DNA of 64,000 nt from Pegoplata infirma (taxonomy: Eukaryota; Arthropoda; Insecta; Diptera; Anthomyiidae): contig OY992536.1 of the NCBI GenBank assembly GCA_963921195.1, positions 234,706,023 through 234,770,022 of the forward strand, in the 5' to 3' direction. The position numbers and the translations under genes were made by a program. Of this stretch, positions 33,054-43,903 are shown piece by piece (within the stretch, counting starts at the first letter, position 1; each line of letters opens with the position of its first letter). Under the pieces are notes generated by a model. It made no database searches. It worked only from the letters and a program-made list of their open reading frames with translations, and was not told where the DNA came from.

Positions 33054-34059
33054 TTCCCCCCTCCGTAAGCGGGTGAACTTCTCCAAGCTTGCCCTCAGAA
33101 ATACTGCCGACGTCTAAGACTGCTAACTTGCTGGCTGGTCGCTGTAAAACACCATTTTTCGTTCGGACTGTTGCACGTCTCACTTGACCGTCATTGGCTG
33201 TAACCGTCTCGATTATAATACCCTTTAACCAGCAGTTCCTTGGTTGATTTTCGTCGACTACGAGAACCACATCCCCGACAACTATTGGGGGTTGTTTGTC
33301 AAACCATTTGCTCCTTCTTGTTAAAATAGGCGTATACTCCTTAAGCCATCTTTGCCAGAATTTATCTGCATATGCTTGAGTCTGGTGCCACCTCTGTCTC
33401 AAATTAAATTCATCAGTACATACAGGCTTGTAACCCGTGGATGAGCCAAGTAAAAGGTGATTCGGGGTAATAGCTTCATCGTCGATGGACTCAAGTGATA
33501 CAAAAGTCAATGGTCTAGAGTTTATGACAAATTCTACCTCGATAAGGGCACTTCTTAATGTCTCGTCACTAAAGTTTGACTTTGGTTGGATGTTGTGTAA
33601 AACAGTCTTAACAGACCGCACCAATCTCTCCCAAGCCCCGCCCATATGAGGGGCTGCCGGAGGGTTAAAAAACCATTCTATGTCATCAAAGGTTTTCACC
33701 AATGATTCTCCATCGAGTTTATGCATCTCCTCTCGCAAAGCCTTCTCTGTAGCTTTAAAATTAGTGCTGTTGTCAGTATAGATCTGGCTAGGATAACCAC
33801 GGCGGCCAATAAAATTTCTTAGGCACATAACGCAAGAACTCGTGTCCAGACTATGGGCCACCTCGAGATGTATAGCACGAGTTGTCAGGCATGTAAATAT
33901 TACACCCCATCGTTTCTCAGATCTTCTTCCCACTGTAACAGTAATGGGGCCAAAGTAATCAATGCCTGTATACGTGAATGGACGCTCAAATACTCCTAAT
34001 CTAGCCCGTGGAAGGGGCGCCATTTTGGGGATCTTAGGCGAGGCTACTTCATTTTTACA
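33022..34059 (-). CDS. Bel integrase segment (after in-frame TGA)
   Basis: Same frame as the upstream RT segment, separated only by the TGA at 34060-34062. First ATG at 34023. Shows the integrase core: TGIDYFGP, TDNSTNF and the GGAWERLV motif give the D, D and E catalytic positions. A C-terminal segment follows with HLLLGSS and a basic region. The N-terminal zinc-binding site (HHCC) straddles the break, with the stop falling between its two cysteines, so a protein started here would lack half of that site. It ends inside the 3' LTR. Confidence 0.9.
   Translation of the reverse strand, partial: CKNEVASPKIPKMAPLPRARLGVFERPFTYTGIDYFGPITVTVGRRSEKRWGVIFTCLTTRAIHLEVAHSLDTSSCVMCLRNFIGRRGYPSQIYTDNSTNFKATEKALREEMHKLDGESLVKTFDDIEWFFNPPAAPHMGGAWERLVRSVKTVLHNIQPKSNFSDETLRSALIEVEFVINSRPLTFVSLESIDDEAITPNHLLLGSSTGYKPVCTDEFNLRQRWHQTQAYADKFWQRWLKEYTPILTRRSKWFDKQPPIVVGDVVLVVDENQPRNCWLKGIIIETVTANDGQVRRATVRTKNGVLQRPASKLAVLDVGSISEGKLGEVHPLTEGGMLPTACIPAP
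33054..33064 (-). promoter_or_regulatory. Polypurine tract
   Basis: On the element strand GGAGGGGGGAA lies directly against the TGTTA start of the 3' LTR, the expected primer for plus-strand DNA synthesis. It is also translated as part of pol. Confidence 0.85.
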
Positions 34060-37000
34060 TCACTGGCACAGACTTCGCATTTTTCGGTATACCACTCGTA
34101 ACTTTGGTATATAATATTGACCCTTGAGGTTGTTGACCACGGTCTCGTGCGATACATGATGATAGAGCTCATGAGCATTTTTGACAATCAAAAGGGTGAT
34201 GTGGTGTCCTTGGGGTAAAACAATGACGTCTTTGTGGTAACTTAAATATTCAGTTCTTCCACGTACTCTGATGAGACCATCATCGTCTAGAAAAACATTC
34301 AAACATATTAGTGGAGAATTTTTCGCAATACTCTTACCCTGTTGCAAACAACAAATTTCATCGTGATAAGCATGTGATTGAGCCATGCCGTACAAAACCA
34401 ACTTAGACCTGCGCATCATCTCAAAGGTGACTACGTCGGGTTTCAATGTTCCATTAGCTGCAGCTTTAATCTTCCCCAAATACAAAAGGAATGTTGCTAA
34501 CGCACGATAAAGTCTTCTCCAGTCAGAAAAGTAGTCCACATTTAGTGTCATGGTAGGAACCTGTGTGTGCATGTGTAAATGACAATTTCGAATTTCAGTT
34601 GTATCAGTAGGTCCAAGGTCATCGCATTGAGGCCAACTATTCTCATCTGACATTAAAAAATCTGGGCCACTAAGCCAGAGTGTCGTATTCGGTTTCGATG
34701 TATTTTTTGTAGCAAGATCAGCCGGGTTGCTTTTAGATGGAACCCACTTCCATTGTTGTACCTGAGAGTGTTCTAAGATTTCTCCCACTCTATGCATCAC
34801 GAATTGTTGATACTTTCTAGGGTCCATTTGTAGCCACTTAAGAACCGTCCTCGAATCAGACCAATAGTGACACGAGTTTATAGGAATACGTTCAATTTGC
34901 ATTACCTTTAACGACAACCTGATACCTATCACAGCCGCTTGTAGTTCCAACCTAGGGATAGATACTGGCTTCAGTGGAGCTACTTTAGATTTCGCCATTA
35001 CCACAGTAACCGAAACTTCATCACGATACCTAATCCGTAAATAACAAATTGCCGCGTATCCGAATTCACCGGCATCTACAAATGTGTGTAATTGAACGTC
35101 ATCAGATAATTGTAAATCGGTTGAGTAGCATCGGGGTACTTCCATTGAAGTTATAAGTGGTAATTTTTCCTTCCACTGGTACCATTTCATGATGAGGTCG
35201 TCTTTCAGTTCCTCGTCCCAATTCAGACCCGATCGCCATATTTCCTGGAGTAGTATTTTCAATCCAATTGTGTAGCATGAAAGAAAACCCAGGGGGTCAT
35301 AAATAGACATTAACACCTTCAAGACCTCTCTTTTTGTTGGGATGATTTGTTGATTCATAATTTCCCGCTCAAGTTTGGGAAATTTGTAGATGTATTTAAA
35401 CACATCTTTAGATGGGTCCCAGTGGACACCGAGGATTTTTTCCGTTGACCCCAGTTCCCTGGGAGACTGTGTGCCATTATCCTGACCGCAAAGTTGATTT
35501 ACCACAGTCGCAGAGTTAGAGGCCCAATTACGAATTTTAAAGCCACCAGATGCATGTATTTTTAAAACATCATTAGCCAAGCGTATTGCGTCTTCTTCAT
35601 TATCAACGCTATCAATTAAATCGTCGACGTAGTGGTGTTTCTTTATGGCCTCGACTGCCCTGCTGAATTCATTATTGAAACGATCAGCGTTCTTATTACG
35701 AACGAAATGTGCCATACATGGTGCACAGTTCAAGCCAAATGTAAGAGCACTCATAACGTATATACTTGGAGTATCACTATCATTCTCGTCCCACCACAGA
35801 AATCTTTGTGCATGAGAGTCCTCCCTCTTGACCAGTATTTGATGGAACATCTCAGCGATATCACCGCATATTGCGATTCGACCAATTCTGAATGCTAAAA
35901 GAACGTCTATTAACGAGGTCAGTAAGTCAGGTCCGCATAGTAGAAAATCATTAAGTGCAGTGCCATCTGTTTTCGCTGCTGCATCCCATACCAATCTGAC
36001 TCTATTAGGCTTATTCGGATTACTGGTAACAAATATTGGAAGGTACCATGTGTGCGGTTCATTATTGGCGATTTCATCCGGTGATAACTTTCGAGCGTAA
36101 CCTTTATCTATCAAGTTGTTTACCTCTTTTTCTATTTTCATTTTCAGATCGGCGTCTTTTTTCATCTTTTTCCGAAGGCACAGAGCTCGTTGATATGCTG
36201 TTATATAGCTGTTCGGTAATTCCACTTTGTCGTTTCGCCATGGTAGACCAACTTCAAATCGGTTGTCAGTGTATGTACATGTTGATTCAAGAATACGAAT
36301 AGCCTTTTCATCGTCAGCTGAGTGAAGAGTCTTGACAGCAGATGACTCAAGAGCAAACATTTGCTTTACCGCATCATGGATTTCCTCAAGTTTGCCCTCG
36401 CATTTGCATAAGTGGATATTCACCTGATGATTCTTTTCATAACCAGTTGACGTTCCTTGAACCGCCCAACCAAGCCGGGTTTTCGTAGCGATTGGGTGAT
36501 TCCAAGGACCTTCACATATTTTCAATGGTACTGCTAGATTCCAATTGTCGCTCCCAATCAGAATAGTCGGCTTTGCGTTCCTGTAAGATGGAATTGGAAT
36601 TGATGATAAATATGGATACTTAGCCTTTATTGATTTTTCCTCCATTGACTGTTGTGGTAGTGAAAGGTTTTTCACTGTCCGAACACCGTTCATCTTAAAT
36701 GTTGAATTAGTTTGAGGATTTGATATATTGACTGAAGTTCTATAAGATGATTCTTCTACTCTTGTTGTATCACCAGTCCATTTGAGGCACAGTGACTCTT
36801 TGACACCATGCATTTTGAGTTTGTTGAAAATTTCCTCTTCCATTAGCGTAATTGATGAGCCTTCGTCTAAAAATGCGTATGTATCAATAAAATTTTTACC
36901 AGCATTTACACGTACTGGTATTATTCGAAAAAGCGTTGTATTATCCCGATCATGATGTGAATTAACAGTCGCCGTATTTTCTGGCTCTAAAGGCAAGTTC

Positions 37001-37167
37001 GAGCTTACCCCTACTGATGCATCCATCTTATGTAGCTGTGGGTGATGCTTTGCCTTACAACCATCCACGCCGCAATCCTTGTTCACATAGCACTTACGAC
37101 GATGGACCTTCAAGCATCTTTTACAAATTTGCTTTTCACTGATAAGATCCCATTTTTCTTCAATGGG
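34060..37167 (-). CDS. Bel protease, reverse transcriptase and RNase H segment
   Basis: Open from just after the gag TAG (37168-37170) to the TGA at 34060-34062, in the same frame as gag and integrase. Starts with Cys/His motifs, then an aspartic protease of Bel type (FLDEGSS, about residue 80 counted from 37113), RT with the catalytic YVDD at 35620-35631, RNase H (TFVDAGEFGYAA, WSDSRTVLKWL) and the first half of the integrase zinc-binding region (HELYHHVSHE). There is no ATG near its beginning, so expression as a separate protein is doubtful; the intact element would make one gag-pol polyprotein. Confidence 0.93.
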   Translation of the reverse strand, partial: PIEEKWDLISEKQICKRCLKVHRRKCYVNKDCGVDGCKAKHHPQLHKMDASVGVSSNLPLEPENTATVNSHHDRDNTTLFRIIPVRVNAGKNFIDTYAFLDEGSSITLMEEEIFNKLKMHGVKESLCLKWTGDTTRVEESSYRTSVNISNPQTNSTFKMNGVRTVKNLSLPQQSMEEKSIKAKYPYLSSIPIPSYRNAKPTILIGSDNWNLAVPLKICEGPWNHPIATKTRLGWAVQGTSTGYEKNHQVNIHLCKCEGKLEEIHDAVKQMFALESSAVKTLHSADDEKAIRILESTCTYTDNRFEVGLPWRNDKVELPNSYITAYQRALCLRKKMKKDADLKMKIEKEVNNLIDKGYARKLSPDEIANNEPHTWYLPIFVTSNPNKPNRVRLVWDAAAKTDGTALNDFLLCGPDLLTSLIDVLLAFRIGRIAICGDIAEMFHQILVKREDSHAQRFLWWDENDSDTPSIYVMSALTFGLNCAPCMAHFVRNKNADRFNNEFSRAVEAIKKHHYVDDLIDSVDNEEDAIRLANDVLKIHASGGFKIRNWASNSATVVNQLCGQDNGTQSPRELGSTEKILGVHWDPSKDVFKYIYKFPKLEREIMNQQIIPTKREVLKVLMSIYDPLGFLSCYTIGLKILLQEIWRSGLNWDEELKDDLIMKWYQWKEKLPLITSMEVPRCYSTDLQLSDDVQLHTFVDAGEFGYAAICYLRIRYRDEVSVTVVMAKSKVAPLKPVSIPRLELQAAVIGIRLSLKVMQIERIPINSCHYWSDSRTVLKWLQMDPRKYQQFVMHRVGEILEHSQVQQWKWVPSKSNPADLATKNTSKPNTTLWLSGPDFLMSDENSWPQCDDLGPTDTTEIRNCHLHMHTQVPTMTLNVDYFSDWRRLYRALATFLLYLGKIKAAANGTLKPDVVTFEMMRRSKLVLYGMAQSHAYHDEICCLQQGKSIAKNSPLICLNVFLDDDGLIRVRGRTEYLSYHKDVIVLPQGHHITLLIVKNAHELYHHVSHETVVNNLKGQYYIPKLRVVYRKMRSLCQ

Positions 37168-38766
37168 CTATTCAGAAAAGGTTGTGCACTGAAATATCTT
37201 GTGCTCAGTACTGTTACATGCGAAACATCTTGCCTCAGTAGCCTTGTTGACTTCCGTATGAGTATTGATGACGTTACTTTTCTTCGAAAAAACGGGGGTT
37301 GTCACTTCAGATGCAGCTTCAGCTATTGAATACAACCAGTTGCTAAATAATAACAAAGTTGGTTGTTCCTTAGGCTTTGGCAACATTGCCCATTGCAATT
37401 TGTAGGTGTTGGATAATTTGTCCAATAACTCTTTAACGAGCATTGGGTTGTTAAGGTGTGCCTCCATATTACACGCTTCGATGGTAGAGCAAATATTTTT
37501 AACACACATTGCAAAATCTATAATCGCGTCTAGTCTGTCTCTTGGTGGTGGCATGTGTCGGGCTTTTTCTATCATCCGTTCCAGAATCAACTCTGGGCGA
37601 CCAAAATACATTTTCAAAGTTCTTATTATCTCCGGAACCATTTTTGGTAGTAGGAGAAAATTTCGAACCATCTCACGTGCCTTACCCTTTAAGCAATGTT
37701 GTAGACGAATCAAGTTCTCAGCATCAGAATAACCACCTACCGTTGTACTATTCTCAAAGCTGCTTAAAAAGATTGGCCACTCATCCGGATCACCGTTAAA
37801 TGTAGGCAATTCTTTCGGTAGTACCTGTCGGGCAGCAAGCTGTTGAGGAGTAGGATTATTAAGAGACATACTATTGGTTGTATTAATACTGTATTGTCGA
37901 TAATTGTTTGGAGTTTCACCAAACTGTTGTAAAATTTCATATTTCTTTTGTAGATAACGCTGATTTAATTTTTGTTCCTCTTCTAGCATTTCGAGTTCCA
38001 ATTTTTTCTGTTGATGCACAAACATATTATCCAGATGTTGATTTTCGAAGTTAACATGTCGCATTCTTTCATGTTGATTATCAACATTACCATGTTGCAT
38101 TCTGTTACGTTGCTGATTGTTACCACAAACATTTTGTGGCACATGTTGTTGCAACATTGTTGCTGGCTTCGAATTCGAAATAGAGCAGACGTTAAAAGCC
38201 GTTGATGTTGTAGTGCATGATGCAGCCTGCTTGTTAAAAAGGGGTTGATAATTGTTGTTGTTGTATACCATTGTATTTTGCGTTGACGTTGAACATGTCC
38301 GCACTTGGCTAGTATCGTTGTTGTTGTACAATGTATTTGCTTGACGATTGTCGTTGTTGTTGTATAATGTATTTTCCGCAGCAGCAGACGTATACATGGC
38401 AGACTTTTCTGCATCATAAATTTGTACGTTGTTCTGTGTAAATTCTGGCGCAGTTGCTGGGCCAACCGCAAACGATTTCGCAACCATGGCTGCTTCTAAT
38501 TGTTGGATATCCGTGGGTGTTGCATCTAACGATTCACCAACATTACCGGGTGGGGATGATGCACCCTGTGGTGGTCCCAGTGGTTGACTCTGTGTGTTTC
38601 CGCGTGCTCCCATACATGATTCGCAATCCCAACTAAGATTATGGATTTCATCACCCACTTTTGCGCAATCATAGTGGCACCAACCATCACAGGTGTCGCA
38701 CTGAACCATTCTATCATTATCCACCTCACTGCACATCGTGCAGCTGCTCGTCTTCTTAGGTGGCAT
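37168..38766 (-). CDS. Bel Gag with N-terminal PHD finger
   Basis: 532 residues from the first ATG, 90 bases after the 5' LTR. Cysteines and histidine at 9, 12, 23, 26, 31, 34, 48 and 51 form a C4HC3 PHD finger. A Gln/Asn-rich region (about 95-240) is followed by a charged coiled coil (about 247-285), a retrotransposon Gag domain of the DUF1759 kind (about 305-465), and a CCHC knuckle (RCFACNSTEHKIFQC) near the end. Stops at an in-frame TAG beyond which the pol frame continues. Confidence 0.93.
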   Translation of the reverse strand: MPPKKTSSCTMCSEVDNDRMVQCDTCDGWCHYDCAKVGDEIHNLSWDCESCMGARGNTQSQPLGPPQGASSPPGNVGESLDATPTDIQQLEAAMVAKSFAVGPATAPEFTQNNVQIYDAEKSAMYTSAAAENTLYNNNDNRQANTLYNNNDTSQVRTCSTSTQNTMVYNNNNYQPLFNKQAASCTTTSTAFNVCSISNSKPATMLQQHVPQNVCGNNQQRNRMQHGNVDNQHERMRHVNFENQHLDNMFVHQQKKLELEMLEEEQKLNQRYLQKKYEILQQFGETPNNYRQYSINTTNSMSLNNPTPQQLAARQVLPKELPTFNGDPDEWPIFLSSFENSTTVGGYSDAENLIRLQHCLKGKAREMVRNFLLLPKMVPEIIRTLKMYFGRPELILERMIEKARHMPPPRDRLDAIIDFAMCVKNICSTIEACNMEAHLNNPMLVKELLDKLSNTYKLQWAMLPKPKEQPTLLLFSNWLYSIAEAASEVTTPVFSKKSNVINTHTEVNKATEARCFACNSTEHKIFQCTTFSE

Positions 38767-38856
38767 TTATGCGTTTTATCTATTTGCCTCTGTTGAATAG
38801 CAAGTTACTTATCCAGTCGATTCCCAGGAATAGACTTTCATAGAATTTTGAAGAAT

Positions 38857-39191
38857 TGTTAAATTTCCGAGAACTTGTACAGCAAGCCGTGTTAACCCTT
38901 TCGATAGCACTTCAATAAATTTGTCGCAGTTAATATTGTATTACAATTAAAGTTTATTGTGTGTTAATTTAAACAATATAAAAAAAAAGAAAATTTAAGT
39001 TACTTTAAATAATTCAATAAAAGCAAATATATATAGCAAAAAATAAAGCGCTTCAAAATTGTATGATTACACGGCTTCTCTTCTCACAAATAACTACCGT
39101 GTTGCAGGTTACCAATTTACGATTTGACGTTTACGAAGTCAAAGTTGAAAGGAAAATATTTACGGCGCTGGTATGCAAGCCGTCGGTAACA
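38857..39191 (-). repeat. 5' LTR of the Bel element
   Basis: 335 bases, TGTTA...TAACA ends. Same TATATATATT and AATAAA signals as the other LTR; this one would drive transcription of the element. I could not identify a convincing tRNA primer site directly beside it. Confidence 0.93.
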
Positions 39192-39434
39192 ATAAGCTAT
39201 ATATAATTTTAAGTTAAATTATACAGAAAAAGAAATTTTGTATTGACCCTCATATAATTTTATATAATTATATCAACCGTACACCTTTTAATCCGAACCA
39301 TGATTAAATTATATATTACTACATATGACTGCATTAAAAAAATTTAGAAAATATCTCAGGGATGTATAATCATATATAATTTATTATGTTTGTATCAAGT
39401 TATATATTGTAATATATGTTTATTTTTACTCGGG

Positions 39435-40780
39435 TTATTGTTTTGACAGTTTATTTTTCTCACGCTTTCCTATTTAAGGTTGATTTTAGATAAAATTTCG
39501 ACTTTTAGCCAAGCCTATTTTATACAGAATTTGTAGTATTAAACTTAAGCGATGACAGTTTTAATTTTTAAATAATTTTTTGCAATTTTGAGGCAGACTT
39601 TATTAGAACAAATAAAAGAAAACGTAGACAATAACTAAACAAGCAGCACATTTTTTTTTAAAATTTAGTGATATGAAAAACTAATAGTAGCACAATTTTA
39701 AATATTTTCTCTAACATTGAGATGTGTTGTTATCTATTGTTTTATTTATTTTTAGGTTAATTATTATAATAGCAGCAGTATTTTTTATTTTGTTGAACGG
39801 AAATATTTTTTTTTTCTATTAAACGGATATTGGTAAAAAAAAATTTCTGAGTCAACTATAGTTTATAACATATCGCAAAAAGTTAATTAAAAACAAAGAA
39901 AAAAGTTTAATTCGACTTGACCGGGGAATTTCGGTAAATTAAATGAAAATTTCTTGAAGTTTAACGTAAAAATATTATTTTCGATATTATGCAAAAAAAT
40001 AAAATATTTATAATGCATAAGTTTAGACCGATGAAAAAACATCCCTGAAGAAAAAGGACGTCGGTTGATCCGAAATCACTAAATCACTAAAAAATCAAAA
40101 ATTCCTACACAACAATTTTTTATTGCGTTTTGGAGTAATCAGTATCATTAAAAATCATTTTAGAAGTAAAAAATTTGAATAATTTTCTAAGTCCCGAAAA
40201 AAGCTTTGACACAAAAATTTTTTGAAAGGTGTTATAGGTAATTTGTGTCCATGTGTCATGTCAAAAATCACATTTTTTGAGTTGTAGTCAATGATTTTTT
40301 TCTATTCCAAAAATTATTTCTATTCTTCAATCGCTACCAGATAATTGTTTAAAAGGGCTTATCCAATTCTTCTATAAATAAAAAGCATTTAATGAAGACA
40401 CAAAAATTTTAATTCTAAAATGATAACGAGGGAGTCTATATATAATGATAATTCCAAAACACACAATTTAAACAAAGTGTATCTTTTTCGCAAAAGAAAA
40501 AGATTATTTGAATTCTGTTATGTAATTTTTTTATATGAGTTTGTCTGTACATATTTTTCTTTTTTAATTTTGTTTGCGGTATTTATTTAATTTTTATTAT
40601 GCGAATAATTTTTATAACTGATAAAGTCTATTGATAAGCATATGTGGCATGTACACGTAGTTTTTATTTAAATAATGATGTTTTTTTAGAAGTTTGTGTA
40701 AATGGAAAAAAAAAATATATATAATGACACACTTTTTTCTTTTTGAATAAAATAAACCTACAAAATAGTACACTGAAAAA
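39435..40780. other. AT-rich stretch, nothing recognised
   Basis: Fragments of mini-me-like wording near 39900 (AGTTTAATTCGACTTGACCG). No gene or clear element boundary seen. Confidence 0.4.
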
Positions 40781-40848
40781 AAAAAAAAATAATTAAAAAA
40801 TTCGTAGATTTAATTAAAAAATTAATTAAATCCGGACCAATCACTAAA

Positions 40849-42099
40849 ATGCGCATTAGGGCGTTTCATCAAAAACTTTTTTTTGGATTTTTGCAACTCT
40901 TGAAGCGGAATATGAAATCTTATGGCCTAAAAGATTTTTGAGATTTTTTTCAGATTTTTGGAATGTCGGGATCAACTCGCTCAAATCGATTTTATCAAAA
41001 AAATTAGGTTATGAAACATAATTTTTTTTATTTTTTGTTCTCTGGTGCCTTTTTTTAACAAACCCGGATATAATACTTCTAAATGTTGCTAGCCTCCTAA
41101 AAAAAAATATTCGCGGTCAAAATAGTAAGTTCAAGGGTCACTAAGATGACCTTTAAAGTAGAAATTCAGAATTTCCCGTGTTCCAACCTTAATAATTTGA
41201 GAAATATGCAATATATGAACGTAATGATGAATCCGTTAGATAGGTCTTTCTAATACCTTTAATTTAAAACCAAAATGACATTTGTCACTTTAGTAGAAAT
41301 ATTAAAAAACTAAGATAAACTAATTTTTTCCCCCATTTTACAGAAAATCGAAGGGAATCCATTAGTAGTTTTTTTGTAAAGTTGAAATAATAAACTTAAA
41401 AGAAGTTTTTTTGATTGCAATTAGTGTTTCCAAACCGGAAAACCGGGTTTTTGTCAAACCGGTTTTTTTTGACAAAAAACCGGTTTTTAGGTTAACCGGC
41501 TTGGAAACACTAACTACAATCTATAAAAAGTCTTTAAAAGTTATTATTTTAACTTTACAAAAAAAAACTACCTAATGCACCAGTTCAATTTTCGATAAAA
41601 TGGGGGAGAAAATGAGTTTTTCACAGTTTTTTTTTTTTTTTTTTTAACATTTCTACAAAAGTGACAATAGTCAGATTGGTTTTAAATGAAAGGTGTTTTA
41701 AAGACCTATCTAACGGATTCAACATGACGTTCATACATAGCTTTTTTCTCGAATTATTGAGGTTAAAACACGGGAAATTCTGAATTTTTACTTTTAAGGT
41801 CATCTTAGTGACCCTTGAACTTATAATTTTGACCGCGAATATTTTTTTTTAGGAGGCTAGCAACATTTAGAAGTAATGTATCCAGTTTTGTAAAAAAAAG
41901 GCACCAAGGGAAAAAATAAAATAAAATGATGTTTCATAACCTCATTTTTTGGATAAAATCGATTTGAGCGAGTTGATCCAGACCTTCCAAAAATCTGAAA
42001 AAAATCTCAAAAATCTTTTAGGCCATAGGAATTCATATCCCGCTTCAAGAGTTGCAAAAATCCAAAAAAAAGTTTTTGATGAAACGCCCTAATGCGCAT
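40849..42099. mobile_element. 1.25-kb palindromic element, family P2
   Basis: ATGCGCATTAGGGCGTTTCA and TGAAACGCCCTAATGCGCAT are exact inverses, and the arms pair along almost their whole length to the centre, which is occupied by a 91-bp insert (41422-41512). No transposase. Confidence 0.82.
41422..41512. mobile_element. 91-bp hAT-like MITE at the palindrome centre
   Basis: Ends TAGTGTTTCCAA and TTGGAAACACTA. The body is AAACCGGTTTTTT words in both orientations. Flanks ATTGCAAT and ACTACAAT agree at 6 of 8, a decayed 8-bp duplication at best. Confidence 0.65.
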
Positions 42100-42816
42100 A
42101 TAAATTAAAAATATTTGTATGTCGTTAATTAAAAATAAATGGATATTTAGTTAATTAAAAACTTAATACTATAAATTAAAAAATTTAATTAAAATAAAAA
42201 AAATAAAAATTATTAAAATTTTAATTATATAAATTAAAAATTTAATTAAAAAAAATTTGGAAACAAATTAAAATTTTAATTGTATAAATTAAAAAAAAAT
42301 AATTAATTTTTAAAAAAATAAATAATTTAAAAAAAACACACACATTTTTTTTAAATAAAAAGGGTTGAAAAAAATATTTTTTCAAACTTTACCAAATATA
42401 TTTATACCGTGAAGACATAGTCAGTGAGACAATTTTATAAAGTTTGGGATAAACCTTTTATATACATACACATAAAACTATAAACAAAATGAGAATTAAC
42501 AAATCTATATGAGAAATAACAAACTTTCAACAAACTGTTTATACTTCTGTATTTGTTTTTGTAAGTAAAACAATGCAAGAGAAAAACACATACCGCACAC
42601 ACGGAAAACAAAACAAAAAAAAAAATAAGTAAACTTAAAAATTTAATTAAACAATTAATTATATTAATTGAATATTTAATTAATATTAAACTAAAAAAAC
42701 TATTAAAATGTTAATTAAAAAAAGCTAAAAAATTTATTAAACAATTAATTATATTAATTAAAAGTTTTATTGATATTAAATTAAAAAACAATTAAAATTT
42801 TAATTAAAATAAAATA

Positions 42817-43901
42817 TGAGGCATTCCACACCAAATGTCCAGCGAAAAAAAACATGTGTACCGTAAACTTCTGAATAGGTGATATGGATAGCCCTACATG
42901 GAACTTAGAAAATTGCGTTTTTGGTTTTTCAATTTTTCAAAAACTGGGCTTAGGAGGCGTGGTCAAATATTGGAAAAATGGTCAAATTTGTGGCGAGTTG
43001 CCTTGATTAAATATTTATCACATTAAAACGGAATGCACCACAATGTCAAAAATTTACGTTCTTATATAGTTTTGTATGGGCTATCGATTAAATTTTTTTT
43101 TTTTGGAAAATTTTCAGAACCCGTTCTGAAATTTTCCATTTTTTAAAAAAGTCAATTTATCAAAAATCCGGCCACTCTTTTTTTTCTTTTTTATTTATTT
43201 TTTTAAAAGTTTAGATGTTTGTCCATCCACACAAAAAAAAACAGAAACACGTTCATCTTTTTTTTCGAGAAAATCGCATTTGAACTTTAAATTTCATAAC
43301 AATTTAGTAATTTGCTTGTATTTTCTTGTGTCAACAGAGCGTATGACGAATATTTATGCAATTAATATTACTCATTCGCAACTTTAAAACAAAGAAATAC
43401 AAGCAAATAACAAAATTGTTATGAAATTTAAAGTTCAAATGCGATTTTCTCGAAAAAAAAGATGAACGTGTTTCTGATTTTTTTTGTGTGGATGGACAAA
43501 CATCTAAACTTTTAAAAAAATAAATAAAAAAGAAAAAAAAAAGTGGCCGGATTTTTGATAAATTGACTTTTTTAAAAAATGGAAAATTTAAGAACGGGTT
43601 CTGAAAATTTTCCAAAAAAAAAAAATTAATCGATAGCCCATACAAAACTATATAAGAACGTAAATTTTTGACATTGTGGTGCATTCCGTTTTAATGTGAT
43701 AAATATTTAATCAAGGCAACTCGCCACAAATTTTACCATTTTTCCAATATTTGACCACGCCTCCTAAGCCCAGTTTTCGAAAATTTGAAAAACCAAAAAC
43801 GCAATTTTCTTAGTTACATATAGGGCTATCCAAACAACCTATTCAGAAATTTACGGGACACATGTTTTTCTGTAGCGGGACATTTGGTGTGGAATGCCTC
43901 A
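42817..43901. mobile_element. 1.08-kb palindromic element, family P1, full copy
   Basis: TGAGGCATTCCACACCAAAT and ATTTGGTGTGGAATGCCTCA are exact inverses; arms of about 520 bases pair to the centre near 43360. TA flanks both ends, as in Tc1/mariner MITEs. The 117-codon minus frame 43331-43684 is part of the arm and not a gene. Confidence 0.82.
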
Positions 43902-43903
43902 TA

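Larger units (their letters stand above)
32719..39191 (-). mobile_element. Bel/Pao LTR retrotransposon, 6,473 bp
   Basis: Two 335-bp LTRs flank one long gag-pol frame on the minus strand, with the family order PHD finger, Gag, zinc knuckle, protease, RT, RNase H, integrase. ATAAG is duplicated at 32714-32718 and 39192-39196, the 5-bp size usual for Bel/Pao. The LTRs look identical except for the outermost base of the left one, so insertion is recent. Two in-frame stops (37168-37170 and 34060-34062) break the frame. Confidence 0.95.
32269..39434 (+). mobile_element. CCCGAG-family element, copy C, split by a Bel element
   Basis: Left part 32269-32718 and right part 39197-39434 join into a 688-bp element when the Bel insertion and one duplication are removed, the same length as copy A. 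TT is duplicated outside its ends. It sits in a mini-me tail (CTTTTCTACTT). Confidence 0.88.
40781..42816. repeat. AATTAAAA-rich low-complexity block, split by a palindrome
   Basis: TTTAATTAAAAAATTAATTAA-like words on both sides (40790-40830 and 42130-42815) suggest one repeat block interrupted by 40849-42099. CACTGAAAAAAA (40772) could be the left end of a degraded element. Confidence 0.5.

Noticed and set aside
35632..38636. Several 60-108-codon plus-strand frames across the Bel element
   Set aside because: Antisense shadows of gag-pol.
38767..38856. tRNA primer-binding site of the Bel element
   Set aside because: No clear match beginning with TGG directly after the 5' LTR; a TGGGAATCGACTGG some 27 bases further is too far to call.
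43331..43684. 117-codon minus-strand frame
   Set aside because: Part of the P1 palindrome arm; the inverse arm gives the same sequence on the other strand.
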